Shown: positions 1-9,814, numbered from the stretch's first letter. The stretch: 32,282 nt of DNA from Planctomycetota bacterium (GCA_019186845.1 JABARW010000086.1:1-32282), one strand, 5' to 3'. Program-made: numbers and translations. The notes: generated by a model from the letters alone, not told the origin.

Positions 1-52
1 GGATGAGTTTGTGGCGTGCGAGCTGCTGGACGATGTGCGGACTGGCGGCCAT
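1..52 (-). CDS. 5' end of an unidentified gene, cut by the window edge
   Basis: On the minus strand an ATG at 52-50 follows a GGGAG Shine-Dalgarno at a spacing of 5 nt, and an open frame runs off the window after 17 codons (MAASPHIVQQLARHKLI). It lies about 200 nt downstream of the kinase gene on the same strand. The short visible part resembles the opening helix of the kinase's own N-terminal module (residues 6-18) and of the MshEN module in the PilB-type ATPase. It could therefore be another protein with that module. With so few residues this is a guess, and no function can be assigned. Confidence 0.35.
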   Translation of the reverse strand, partial: MAASPHIVQQLARHKLI

Positions 53-252
53 GGGGTCTCCCAAAAGGCGGGCGCAAAGCGCGCCCTCATGGCTTGGAAC
101 TTTGGGACACAGGAGCCGCGGAGAAATGTGCAGAAACCGGGCGAGCGCCGCAAAGCCTTGCGCGGGCGCATCTTGTGCGCCGGACTTTTGGCACACGCAA
201 GTGGTATCGGCATCTTGCCGATGGGAGCAGGCAAGGACGCCCGCGACACAAG

Positions 253-1749
253 TCAGGTGGGCTTGCGCTTTTCAGGCAGGCGAATCTGCGTCGGGGCCGG
301 CTTGCCCGGGCTTTGGGGCAGGCGCACGGAAGCGCCGGGCTTGAGCGCGGGCTTGGCAATCTGGCTGGTGTTGCTGCCGGGCTTCTTCTGGGCGTCGGGA
401 GGCGGGGTGGGGCTGCCCTGGGGCGCGGGCATGCGCACGCTGCCGCTCTGGGGGATGGGCTTGCGGATACTGGTGGTGTTGCCCTTGGTTATGGGCGGGG
501 CCTGGCGCACGCTTTCGCCCGTGGGCCTCATGCGCACACTGGTGTTGGGACTGGGCGCCATGCGTCCTGAAACTCCCGGCACCTTGGCCATGCGCGCCGA
601 AGAAATGGGCACGGGCTTGCCCAGCAGCGAGAAGGGGTTGCTCGGGTCTTCCGCCGGGTTGTATTGCAGGTCAGCCGCGCCGGAGAGCACCTCGCCGATA
701 TCGTCCACGATCTCTCGCGCGCTCTGGTAGCGGATGTCGCGGTCCTTGGCCATCATCTTTTCGATGAAGTAGTGCATGTGCATGGAGATCTTGCCGCCCT
801 TGAGCATCGCGGCGTCCAGGTTCTCCATGACCTGCTTGGCCATGATTTCCATGGAGTCGTTGCCGCCAAAGGGCAGCTTGCCCATGACCATGTGATACAG
901 CGTCGCGCCCAGGGAGTAGATGTCGGCGCGGATGTCCAGGTCCGCCTGGCCCTTGGCCTGCTCGGGCGAAATGTACTGCACGGTGCCGCAGGTTTCGTCG
1001 AGGTACTGGCCCTTGAGGTCCGCGCGGATCGGCGTCGAGAAGCCCAGGTCCACCAGCATCACGCGGCCATCGTTGTTCCACATGATGTTGTCGGGCTTCA
1101 CGTCACGGTGCACGTAGCCGTGCTCCTGCATGTAGGCCAGGCCGCGCGCGGCTTCCGTGATGACGTAGATGGCCTTGGTTTCAGGGAACATCCCTTCATT
1201 GTCGAGGAGGTCCTGGATGCTCTGGCCCTCGATGTACTCCATGCTCATGAAGTAGAGCGGAATGGGGCTGCCCTTGCCGACGACGCCGAAGCGGTAGCCC
1301 TTGGCGATGTTCTCGCACTCGAACTCTTTCAGCAGCCGGCCCTCGCGCAGGAAGCGCTCGACGAACACGGGGTTGCTGGTGTGTTTGGGGAAGAGCACCT
1401 TCAGGGCGCACTGCTGGCCCGACTCCTTATCCGTGGCGAGGAACACCGAGGCCATGCCGCCCTGCCCGATTTCCTCGTGCACGTCAAAGATGGGAATGCG
1501 CCGCGCCTGCTCCAGCAGCACTTTGTCGTCCTGGGGCACGTCCACCGTGGGGGCGGACTTGCCGGAGAGGGCGTCAACCTGCTCCTGGGTCAGGAATTTC
1601 TTCTTGAGGGCGATCTGCACCAGGGGCAGGGACTGGCCGTTCTGCTCCAGCACGGCCTGGAGGTCCATGCACGTCTGGACCTGATCCTTGTTCAGGATGC
1701 CCTGTTTGACGGCCAGGGCCATGAGCACCAGTTCCTGCTTGCTCGCCAT
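253..1749 (-). CDS. Hanks-type Ser/Thr protein kinase, cytosolic, with MshEN-like N-terminus and S-x-R repeat tail
   Basis: A 498-residue eukaryotic-like protein kinase. Visible motifs: glycine loop GQGGMASVF (95-103), ATP-binding Lys117 in ALKVL, catalytic loop HRDVKPDN (214-221), metal-binding DLG at 234-236 in place of the usual DFG, and SPE (261-263) in place of APE. All the key catalytic residues (Lys117, Asp216, Asn221, Asp234) are present, so it should be active. No membrane segment or PASTA domain is seen. Residues 7-60 form two short helix-turn-helix units like those of MshEN. Residues 370-498 are Pro-rich and carry seven S-x-R motifs. The ATG at 1749 has an AGAGG Shine-Dalgarno that overlaps the stop codon of the upstream small gene 9 nt away, so the two are probably translationally coupled. 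The substrate is unknown. Confidence 0.93.
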   Translation of the reverse strand: MASKQELVLMALAVKQGILNKDQVQTCMDLQAVLEQNGQSLPLVQIALKKKFLTQEQVDALSGKSAPTVDVPQDDKVLLEQARRIPIFDVHEEIGQGGMASVFLATDKESGQQCALKVLFPKHTSNPVFVERFLREGRLLKEFECENIAKGYRFGVVGKGSPIPLYFMSMEYIEGQSIQDLLDNEGMFPETKAIYVITEAARGLAYMQEHGYVHRDVKPDNIMWNNDGRVMLVDLGFSTPIRADLKGQYLDETCGTVQYISPEQAKGQADLDIRADIYSLGATLYHMVMGKLPFGGNDSMEIMAKQVMENLDAAMLKGGKISMHMHYFIEKMMAKDRDIRYQSAREIVDDIGEVLSGAADLQYNPAEDPSNPFSLLGKPVPISSARMAKVPGVSGRMAPSPNTSVRMRPTGESVRQAPPITKGNTTSIRKPIPQSGSVRMPAPQGSPTPPPDAQKKPGSNTSQIAKPALKPGASVRLPQSPGKPAPTQIRLPEKRKPT

Positions 1750-1758
1750 GCCGCGCCT

Positions 1759-2049
1759 CTAGCCTTCGGACTCTTCGTCGGAATCGATCAGGATTTCATC
1801 GCACATCTTGTGGATGCCGTTGATGACCAGAACAGTGATGAGTTCCTTTTCCATGGCGGGGAACTCGTCGATGGCGTCCTTGATCTGCATCAGCTTTTCG
1901 CGGATCTCGGACTCGTGGGTGTCGATACGGCGGGAGGTATCGGGGTGTTTGCGCTTGATAAGGCGCACGCGATCAAACATGGCCGTTACGAGCCCGGGGC
2001 TGACCTGCTGGTCCTGGGCTTTTTCGTCCGGACGCTTCTTTGCCGACAT
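1759..2049 (-). CDS. Small helical protein of unknown function, upstream partner of the Ser/Thr kinase
   Basis: 96 codons from the ATG at 2049; a TTG two codons upstream is a less likely start. I do not recognise the family. The protein has a charged N-terminus (KKRPDEKAQDQQ), a predicted helical middle (residues 20-85) and a very acidic end (DSDEESEG), with no signal peptide or membrane segment. It ends 9 nt before the kinase and shares its transcript, so it may be a substrate, adaptor or regulator of that kinase. This is inferred from position only. A TACAAT -10-like box lies at 2113-2108 on the minus strand without a clear -35. Confidence 0.7.
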   Translation of the reverse strand: MSAKKRPDEKAQDQQVSPGLVTAMFDRVRLIKRKHPDTSRRIDTHESEIREKLMQIKDAIDEFPAMEKELITVLVINGIHKMCDEILIDSDEESEG

Positions 2050-2294
2050 GCTCAAATCCCGAATGGCTGTGAATTGGCTCTGCTGCCTGTCGCGGTACTA
2101 CGGCGCCATTGTAGCGATTAACGGCAATTTGGGCGATTTATTTCGCAGCCCGCGGGGAACGGGGCTGGCGGCCCAGGTCCGGGGTGTGACGCAATTCCGG
2201 CACGACAGGGGGGCTTGGGCAAATTCGCGCGACCTTGCCCCGCCCTTGGCGTATCATGCAAGGTGGGGCGGTCACTGACTTCTGGGAGCACTTC

Positions 2295-2783
2295 ATGCGC
2301 TTGCTGGCACTTTCGATGACCCTGCTGGGCGTTCTTGGCTTTGGCACACTGGCCCTTCAGGCCCAGGGCAACGATGCGTCCAAGAAGGAAGAGCCCAAGA
2401 AGGAGACTCCCAAGGAGGAGCCCAAGAAGGACGCTCCCAAGGAAGAGTGGCTCGATGACGCCGCATACGAGAAGCTGATGGAGGAATGCAAGGACAACTG
2501 GAACAAGCTCAAGATCAACGCCAAGTCCAAGATGGGCGACAAGGCCGCCGAGGCCGCCGACAAGCTGGCGGAAGCCGCGGACAAGATGCTCAAGCACCAC
2601 CTCAAGGAAATGCGCGAGGCCAAGGACTACAAGGACTGGGTTGCCGAGCTGAAGAAGGCCGCTCAGGACTTCTCCAAGGCCGCCAAGAAGAGCGACTGGA
2701 AGGAAGCCGACAAACAGAAGGAAAAGCTGGCCACGTCCTGCAGCGACGATGGCTGCCACGGCAAGTACCGCAAGGACGAATAG
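2295..2783 (+). CDS. Exported cytochrome c'-like protein with an unusual CX4CH heme motif
   Basis: 162 residues from the ATG at 2295, which has GGGAG 5-10 nt upstream; earlier in-frame starts would put extra residues before a clean signal peptide (MRLLALSMTLLGVLGFGTLALQAQG). Next come Lys/Glu/Pro-rich repeats (KEEPKKE type, about 28-50), then a helical domain of about 100 residues. The last helix ends in C149-S-D-D-G-C154-H155-GKYR. Class II cytochromes c' are four-helix bundles whose heme motif, normally CXXCH, sits at the extreme C-terminus before a short Lys/Arg-containing tail, which is the arrangement seen here. The spacing is CX4CH rather than CXXCH. It is probably periplasmic, for electron transfer or gas binding. 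If heme is not attached, it would be a helical protein of unknown role. Confidence 0.72.
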   Translation: MRLLALSMTLLGVLGFGTLALQAQGNDASKKEEPKKETPKEEPKKDAPKEEWLDDAAYEKLMEECKDNWNKLKINAKSKMGDKAAEAADKLAEAADKMLKHHLKEMREAKDYKDWVAELKKAAQDFSKAAKKSDWKEADKQKEKLATSCSDDGCHGKYRKDE

Positions 2784-2843
2784 CCCGCCCGTTGGTGCCA
2801 ATCAGAGAAGTCATCCAGGGCAGGCGATTCGAAAGACCACGGC

Positions 2844-4772
<1,929 letters not shown>

Positions 4773-4803
4773 CCATTGCAGCGGGCTTCCTCACGAACGC
4801 CTG

Positions 4804-4827
4804 GACCGTGCCGGCCCGCGGCAGGTC
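4804..4827. terminator. Hairpin between convergent genes, possible bidirectional terminator
   Basis: Arms GACC-TGCCG and CGGCA-GGTC with a one-base bulge and a 5-nt loop, in the 79-nt gap between the convergent pilB-type and TPR genes. No T-run follows on either strand, so intrinsic termination is uncertain. Confidence 0.3.
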
Positions 4828-4851
4828 TCGGCCCTTGATTCTTTCCGGCTG

Positions 4852-6156
4852 TCAATTCTCCCGGTCGAAGGGCGGGACTCCCGCCTTGTTGCAGGCTTCA
4901 TGCATGAGGCGCTGCTTGTCGCTCAGCTCCACGGTGTCACCAAGCTCTTGGAGAGTTGCGGCACCCAGGCGCCACAGGACTCCCGCTTCCAGGCGCAGCC
5001 CCTGGCGCAGCTTGAACAGCGCGAAATCGCAGCGATGGACTCCCAGTGACCACTTGGCCTTGACTTTCGCGTGGATTTCAAGGGCCTGCAGAAAGGCTGC
5101 TTCCGCCAGCTCCATGCGGCCCGTTTTCTCGTAGAGGGCGGCCACGTTCCCCAGGGCAAAGCCCTCCGAGCGCAGATTCCCCACCTCGCGGTGAATCGCC
5201 AGGGCCTGGTCGTAGAGTCGTTCGGCCTCCTCGAGGTGGCCGGCGACTTCCCGCTTCGCTGCCATGTTGCCAAGGACGATAGCCTCGATGCGCTGATTGC
5301 CGGCTTTGCGCAGAAGTTCCAATGCTTGCCGGTAAATGGCGTCAGCCTCGGCCTCGCGCCCGGGGCGATCGACTGTCGGTGCCAGGTTGGCGAGGGCAAA
5401 ACCCTCGCCGCGCAAGTCTCCCAAGGCCCGAAAAATGTCCAGGGCTTCAAGGTAGAGTTTCTCGGCCTCGGCTTTGCCGCCGGTCTTGGTGGCGATGTTG
5501 GCAAGAAACGTGAGCGTGCGGGCTTCGTCGCCGCGGGCCCCTGCGGCGCGCTGGACCTTCAGCGCCTCAACGGCAGTGGAACGGGCTTCGACGGGATGCC
5601 CCAGCTCGCTGAGCACGAAGGCGAGCGCGCCCAGAGCCTTGCCTTCCTGCCCGTGGATGCCTCTCTTTCGTGCCAGCGTGACGCTCTCGTCGAGCAAGGC
5701 CCTCGCTTTGTCCGGCCGGCCCAAAACGTAGTGCAGCCAACCTGCCTCACGCAGGGCGCGGGCCTTCAGTTCCGCGAAAGTGTTCGGATGTGCCGCAACG
5801 GCCTCAAACCACTGAAGTGCCCTTGAAAAATGGTAACGGTCGTTGGCCCAGTTCGCGGCTCGCATCAGGTACAAGACCTCCGATGCCCGCAGCCGTTCAT
5901 TCTCCGGATTCCCCGGCGACTGACCCATCTTCGCATGAAGGGCGAGTTCTTCTGCCAGGCTGTCAAGAGCATGCGGCTCCACGGGCACTTCACCCCGGGC
6001 ATCGGAAGCAAGGGGCGGAGGCGGGCCGTCAAACACGGACTCGATCACGCGCACTGCCAGCGCGTGCAGCTGGGCACGGTCACTGGGGATCTGCAATTGA
6101 TACGCGGCTTCGCGCAGCAGGCCGTGGCGGAACAGATAGGCGGACTCGGCATCCAT
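4852..6156 (-). CDS. TPR-repeat protein, apparently the C-terminal part of an AAA-ATPase/TPR signalling protein
   Basis: 434 residues from the ATG at 6156. Residues 1-40 (DAESAYLFRHGLLREAAYQ and following) match the segment that ends the AAA/NB-ARC-like ATPase module in TPR proteins fused to kinases or adenylate cyclases. Residues about 110-415 are six to seven consecutive TPR units of about 40 residues (pattern A..LG.LA....G...EAE.LY.QALEI.R..G), a protein-interaction superhelix. Open frame and family-like sequence (ETFSVDLLPWRP) continue upstream of the ATG, but no P-loop is present before the frame loses plausibility near 6250. Either the gene has lost its N-terminal ATPase or it starts at a non-ATG codon near 6240. 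It is convergent with the pilB-type gene and divergent from the cytochrome. Confidence 0.75.
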   Translation of the reverse strand: MDAESAYLFRHGLLREAAYQLQIPSDRAQLHALAVRVIESVFDGPPPPLASDARGEVPVEPHALDSLAEELALHAKMGQSPGNPENERLRASEVLYLMRAANWANDRYHFSRALQWFEAVAAHPNTFAELKARALREAGWLHYVLGRPDKARALLDESVTLARKRGIHGQEGKALGALAFVLSELGHPVEARSTAVEALKVQRAAGARGDEARTLTFLANIATKTGGKAEAEKLYLEALDIFRALGDLRGEGFALANLAPTVDRPGREAEADAIYRQALELLRKAGNQRIEAIVLGNMAAKREVAGHLEEAERLYDQALAIHREVGNLRSEGFALGNVAALYEKTGRMELAEAAFLQALEIHAKVKAKWSLGVHRCDFALFKLRQGLRLEAGVLWRLGAATLQELGDTVELSDKQRLMHEACNKAGVPPFDREN

Positions 6157-6296
6157 GGGCCGCCATGGTAGCAGGTCGACGGAGAAGGTCTCAATTGGCT
6201 CTGCCCGGCTGCGCAGGCCGGCCCGGGCCGCGTTTAGCAAACATTTAGGATGCAATAGGACACAGATAGGAAGCCCCTTCCTGCCTGCCGCAGTAC

Positions 6297-6342
6297 TTTC
6301 CTGTCGCGACGCTGAAGCGTCATTCACTGGACTGACAGGAAA
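6297..6342 (+). promoter_or_regulatory. Two-tier hairpin in the leader of the diheme cytochrome gene
   Basis: Outer arms TTTCCTGTC (6297-6305) and GACAGGAAA (6334-6342) pair perfectly, and an inner hairpin GACGCT-GA-AGCGTC spans 6308-6321. The right outer arm runs into the Shine-Dalgarno AAAAGGA (6340-6346) in front of the ATG at 6354. It could modulate translation or be a regulator site; neither is demonstrated. The divergent gap 6157-6353 holds no other clear feature. Confidence 0.45.
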
Positions 6343-6353
6343 AGGACACGGCC

Positions 6354-7286
6354 ATGGCTTCCGACTCCACCCCCAAACCCCGCAGACTCTGGCGCTGGCT
6401 GGTTTATCTGGCACTGGCACTATTCTTCCTCGGTGCCGCAGGCACCACGACGATTTACGCTCTCTCGTCGTCGCGCCTCAACCAGCACTACGATGTCAAC
6501 CCGCGGCCGGTGTTCATCCCCGACGACGACCCGCGCGAGATTGCGCGAGGCAAGTATCTCGCGCGCACGCTCATGGGCTGCGTTGATTGCCATGGTGAGA
6601 ACTTCGCGGGGCGCGTGGTGGTCGATGACCCGGCCATTGGCCTGATGGCGGGCCCGAACCTGACGCGAGGCAAGGGCAGCCGCACGAAGGACTACACGGA
6701 CATCGACTGGGTGCGCGCGATTCGGCACGGAGTGGCCAGGGATGGCCACGCGCTGGTGCTGATGCCCGCCACGGACTTCAACGGTTTTGGCGACGATGAC
6801 CTTGGGGCGGTGATTGCCTTCCTGAAGCAACTGCCTCCTGTGGACAATGAAACGCCCCCGATTTCCGTGGGACCCCTGGCGCGCGCGCTGATTCTGGCGG
6901 GCGAAATCAAGCTTTCAGCCGAGCTGATTGATCACGAAGCCGAGCGCCCCATCACGCCGCCTCCAGGGCCGACTCGGGAATACGGCAAAGTCCTGGCCAA
7001 CGTGTGCTCGGGCTGCCACGGCTTCACATTCTCGGGCGGCAAGATTCCCGGCGCACCGCCGGAATGGCCGGCCGCGCGCAACATCACACCGGACAAGGCC
7101 ACGGGTATCGGCACTTACACCTTTGAAGACTTCAAGCGGGTGCTGCGTGAAGGCAAACGCAAGAACGGCGACACGCTCAGCGAAGTCATGCCCTACAAGC
7201 TCTACAAGGACATGAGCGAAGACGACATCACCGCGCTTTGGCTCTACCTCAAGACTCTGGAGCCCAAGGCCGCCGGCGGCCGATGA
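6354..7286 (+). CDS. Membrane-anchored diheme cytochrome c
   Basis: 310 residues. One uncleaved N-terminal membrane anchor (about 12-32) is followed by two class I cytochrome c domains. Heme motifs are CVDCH (76-80) and CSGCH (218-222). Likely distal Met ligands occur in LVLMPATDFNGFGDDDLGAVIAFL and in EVMPYKLYKDMSEDDITALWLYL, each placed before the last helix as usual in this family. It should shuttle electrons on the periplasmic side, possibly to a terminal oxidase or as part of a dehydrogenase; no partner gene is adjacent. The start has AAAAGGA 7 nt upstream. Its 3' end lies 136 nt before glmU. Confidence 0.9.
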   Translation: MASDSTPKPRRLWRWLVYLALALFFLGAAGTTTIYALSSSRLNQHYDVNPRPVFIPDDDPREIARGKYLARTLMGCVDCHGENFAGRVVVDDPAIGLMAGPNLTRGKGSRTKDYTDIDWVRAIRHGVARDGHALVLMPATDFNGFGDDDLGAVIAFLKQLPPVDNETPPISVGPLARALILAGEIKLSAELIDHEAERPITPPPGPTREYGKVLANVCSGCHGFTFSGGKIPGAPPEWPAARNITPDKATGIGTYTFEDFKRVLREGKRKNGDTLSEVMPYKLYKDMSEDDITALWLYLKTLEPKAAGGR

Positions 7287-7410
7287 TGGCCGCGAAGATC
7301 GGCCCGGGGGCGGCGCATGCCGCCCCCATTTTGCTGCCCGGCTGCAGGCAGCCCCTGCCGCATGCACGCCGCGCCGCGCTTGCGCCTCTCGCTTGAAGCC
7401 AGGGGGTTGC

Positions 7411-7416
7411 TAGATT
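7411..7416 (+). promoter_or_regulatory. Possible -10 box close to the glmU start
   Basis: TAGATT lies only 6 nt before the glmU ATG, which would give a nearly leaderless mRNA. No good -35 hexamer is found at 16-18 nt, and an AGGGGG run lies too far upstream to be a normal Shine-Dalgarno. Weak evidence. Confidence 0.25.
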
Positions 7417-7422
7417 GCCCCC

Positions 7423-8673
7423 ATGCTCAAAGTCGTCATCCTTGCCGCAGGCAAATCGACGCGCATGAAGTCGGACCGGCCCAAGGTGCTCCACGCCATC
7501 GCGGGCCTGCCCATGCTGCGCTGGGTCGTGGAAGCCGCCCGCGCCCTTTCGCCTGACGAAATCATTGTGATTGTCGGCCACGGCGCCGAAGGTGTGCGCA
7601 AAGAGTTCGCCTCGGACAAACTCACCTTCGTGGCGCAGGAGCCCCAATTGGGTACCGGCCATGCCGTGTTGCAGGCCCGCGCGGCTCTGGCCGGCGCTGA
7701 GCAGGTGGCCGTGCTCTGCGGCGACGTGCCCCTGCTCACGGCCCATACGCTGCAACGGCTGGCGGAGTGCCATCGTGACGCGCGCGCCGCTGCCACCGTG
7801 CTCACCACGGTGCTGGAAAAGCCCGCGGGCTACGGCCGCATCCTGCGCGACGAGCGCGGCAGCGTGAAAGCCATCGTCGAGCAGAAAGACCTCAAGCCGG
7901 GCCAGGAACGCATCAGCGAGATCAACTCGGGCACTTACCTGTTCAATGGTCCCGAGCTTGTGGCGCGCCTGGACCGGCTGACCAATGCCAACGCACAGAA
8001 GGAGTATTACCTCACAGACGTCGTTCACCTGCTGGCACAAGACGGCCAGTCTGTGGCGGCCTGGTGCTGCGAGGATTCGCGCGAGGTGCTGGGCATCAAC
8101 ACACGCAGAGAACTCGCCGCCTGCGATAAAATCGCGCGCTGGCGTGTGGTCGAGCAATTGATGGCTGGAGGCGTTACGGTGCTGGACCCCGAAAACGCCT
8201 ACATTGAGGCGGGCGTGAAAGTCGGCCGCGACACCACCATCTACCCCTACACCGCCATTCACGCCGGCGTGCAGATCGGCGAGCGCTGCGAAATCGGCCC
8301 CTATGCGCACCTGCGCAGCGGTACCGTGGTGGGCAACGACTGCAAAGTGGGCGCGTTTGTTGAAACCAAGAACGCGAAGATCGGCGACGAAAGCAAAGCC
8401 GGCCATCTCGCCTATCTGGGCGACGTGACGCTCGGCAAAGACGTGAACATCGGCGCGGGCACCATCGTCGCCAACTACGACGGCAAGAAGAAGCACAAGA
8501 CCGAAATCGGCGATGAAGCCTTCATTGGCTGCGGCACGGTGCTGGTGGCGCCCGTGAAGGTCGGCAAGCGCGGCCAGACCGGCGCCAACACCGTGGTGCC
8601 CAAGAACAAGGATGTGCCGGACGACACGATTGTCGTGGGCGCGCCGGCCCGGGTACTGAAAAGGAAGGCATAG
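7423..8673 (+). CDS. glmU: Bifunctional UDP-N-acetylglucosamine pyrophosphorylase / glucosamine-1-phosphate acetyltransferase
   Basis: A 416-residue cytosolic enzyme for the last two steps to UDP-GlcNAc, the precursor of peptidoglycan and lipopolysaccharide. The N-terminal uridyltransferase shows LAAGKSTRM (7-15), GTGHAV, the metal-binding GDVPLL (Asp101) and EINSGTYLF. The C-terminal left-handed beta-helix has hexapeptide repeats, the acetyltransferase His328 in GHLAYLGD and the GlmU hallmark GAGTIVANYDGKKKHKT (Asn351-Tyr352). Both active sites therefore look intact. It is shorter than the E. coli enzyme (456), mainly at the C-terminal tail. It is followed by prs, the same pairing as gcaD-prs in Bacillus. 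Confidence 0.96.
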   Translation: MLKVVILAAGKSTRMKSDRPKVLHAIAGLPMLRWVVEAARALSPDEIIVIVGHGAEGVRKEFASDKLTFVAQEPQLGTGHAVLQARAALAGAEQVAVLCGDVPLLTAHTLQRLAECHRDARAAATVLTTVLEKPAGYGRILRDERGSVKAIVEQKDLKPGQERISEINSGTYLFNGPELVARLDRLTNANAQKEYYLTDVVHLLAQDGQSVAAWCCEDSREVLGINTRRELAACDKIARWRVVEQLMAGGVTVLDPENAYIEAGVKVGRDTTIYPYTAIHAGVQIGERCEIGPYAHLRSGTVVGNDCKVGAFVETKNAKIGDESKAGHLAYLGDVTLGKDVNIGAGTIVANYDGKKKHKTEIGDEAFIGCGTVLVAPVKVGKRGQTGANTVVPKNKDVPDDTIVVGAPARVLKRKA

Positions 8674-8694
8674 TCCGTGCGCACTCGGGTGTTT

Positions 8695-8722
8695 GGGCAC
8701 AGACGTGTCAGCCCGTGTGCCC
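8695..8722 (+). other. Hairpin in the glmU-prs gap
   Basis: GGGCACA (8695-8701) pairs with TGTGCCC (8716-8722) around a 14-nt loop in the 135-nt gap between glmU and prs. There is no T-tract, so it may be a processing or stability element rather than a terminator. Confidence 0.35.
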
Positions 8723-8808
8723 CGAGGTGCGGCACGAAGCACCAAACGCGAGCTTTCCAAGAGCTTCGCGCCAAGGCATAAGACTCTCGCTCCCACGGGT
8801 GCAAAATC

Positions 8809-9762
8809 ATGGCTCGCAGCAAAGGTCTTAAAGTCTTCGCCGGAAACTCCAACCCCGCGCTCGCCAAGGCCATCTGCGACGCGCTGGAAATGCCGCTGGG
8901 CAACGCCCGCATCGAAAAGTTCCCCGACGGCGAAATCGACGTCAAGATCTATGACGACGTCCGCGGCGTGGACTGCTTCTTCATCCAGAGCACCTGCCCG
9001 CCCGTCAACGACAACCTGATCGAGATGCTGCTGTTCGGAGACGCGGCCCGCCGCGCTTCGGCTGAGCGCATCACGGCGGTGATTCCCTATTACGGCTACG
9101 CGCGCAAGGACCGCAAGGATGAAGGGCGTGTGCCGATTTCGGCCAAGCTTGTCGCCAACTGCATCGGCGTGTCCGGCTATGACCGGGTCCTGACCATGGA
9201 CCTGCACTCGGCCCAGATCCAGGGGTTCTTTGACATCCCCGTGGACCATCTTTATGCCGCGCCCGTGCTGTTTGAGTATTTCCGTGACCTCAAGAAGCGG
9301 CTGGAGACACGCAACATCACGATTGTCGCGCCTGATGTCGGGCGCAGCAAGGTGGCGCGCGGCTACGCCAAGCGCCTGAACGCGGGCCTGGCCATTGTCG
9401 ACAAGCGGCGCGTGAGCGGCGAAGAGACGGAGTTCCTCGACATGATCGGCAACGTCGAGGGGCAGGTCTGTGTCATCATTGACGACATGATTGCCACGGG
9501 CGGCAGCATCGTAGACGCGGCCAAGGCCTGCAAGAAGTTCGGGGCGGGCGAGATTTACGTTGCATGCACCCATCCCGTGATGTGCGGCCCCGCCGTGGAG
9601 CGCCTGAGCAACGCCCCGCTCCAGGAATGCGTGGTGTGCGACACGATTCCCACCCAGGGCAAGGAGTTCCCGCAGCTCAAGGTGCTGAGCGTGGCGGGGC
9701 TGCTGGCGGAGGCCATCAAGCGCATCCACTTCAGTGAAAGCGTGAGCCTGCTGTTCAAGTAA
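8809..9762 (+). CDS. prs: Ribose-phosphate pyrophosphokinase (PRPP synthetase, class I)
   Basis: A 317-residue cytosolic enzyme that transfers pyrophosphate from ATP to ribose 5-phosphate, making PRPP for purine, pyrimidine, histidine and NAD synthesis. Seen: KFPDGEIDVKI, YYGYARKDRKDEGRVPISAK, the PRPP synthetase signature DLHSAQIQGFFD (131-142) and the PRPP-binding loop DDMIATGGS (225-233). Length is typical of class I enzymes (about 315). The start ATG at 8809 gives the standard N-terminus (KVFAGNSNPALAKAI), although its Shine-Dalgarno is weak. Downstream, a gap of 110 nt carries the nuoM promoter. Confidence 0.97.
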   Translation: MARSKGLKVFAGNSNPALAKAICDALEMPLGNARIEKFPDGEIDVKIYDDVRGVDCFFIQSTCPPVNDNLIEMLLFGDAARRASAERITAVIPYYGYARKDRKDEGRVPISAKLVANCIGVSGYDRVLTMDLHSAQIQGFFDIPVDHLYAAPVLFEYFRDLKKRLETRNITIVAPDVGRSKVARGYAKRLNAGLAIVDKRRVSGEETEFLDMIGNVEGQVCVIIDDMIATGGSIVDAAKACKKFGAGEIYVACTHPVMCGPAVERLSNAPLQECVVCDTIPTQGKEFPQLKVLSVAGLLAEAIKRIHFSESVSLLFK

Positions 9763-9814
9763 GTTCGTGACGTTCGGGCAGCGGGGCGCCGCGGGCGTGG
9801 CGGCCAAATCCGCC

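Noticed and set aside
664..2121. A 485-codon plus-strand frame across the kinase
   Set aside because: Antisense to the kinase and its partner; no recognisable domain, while the minus strand has every kinase motif.
2118..2801. A 227-codon minus-strand frame that looks like a Leu/Val-rich membrane protein
   Set aside because: It is the complement of Lys/Glu codons in the cytochrome c'-like gene, which creates Leu/Phe runs. No Shine-Dalgarno or family match.
7249..9807. An 852-codon open frame on the minus strand
   Set aside because: It lies antisense to glmU and prs, both with full sets of catalytic motifs, and its translation is His/Ala/Val/Leu-rich with no domain. It is a by-product of GC-rich codon use.
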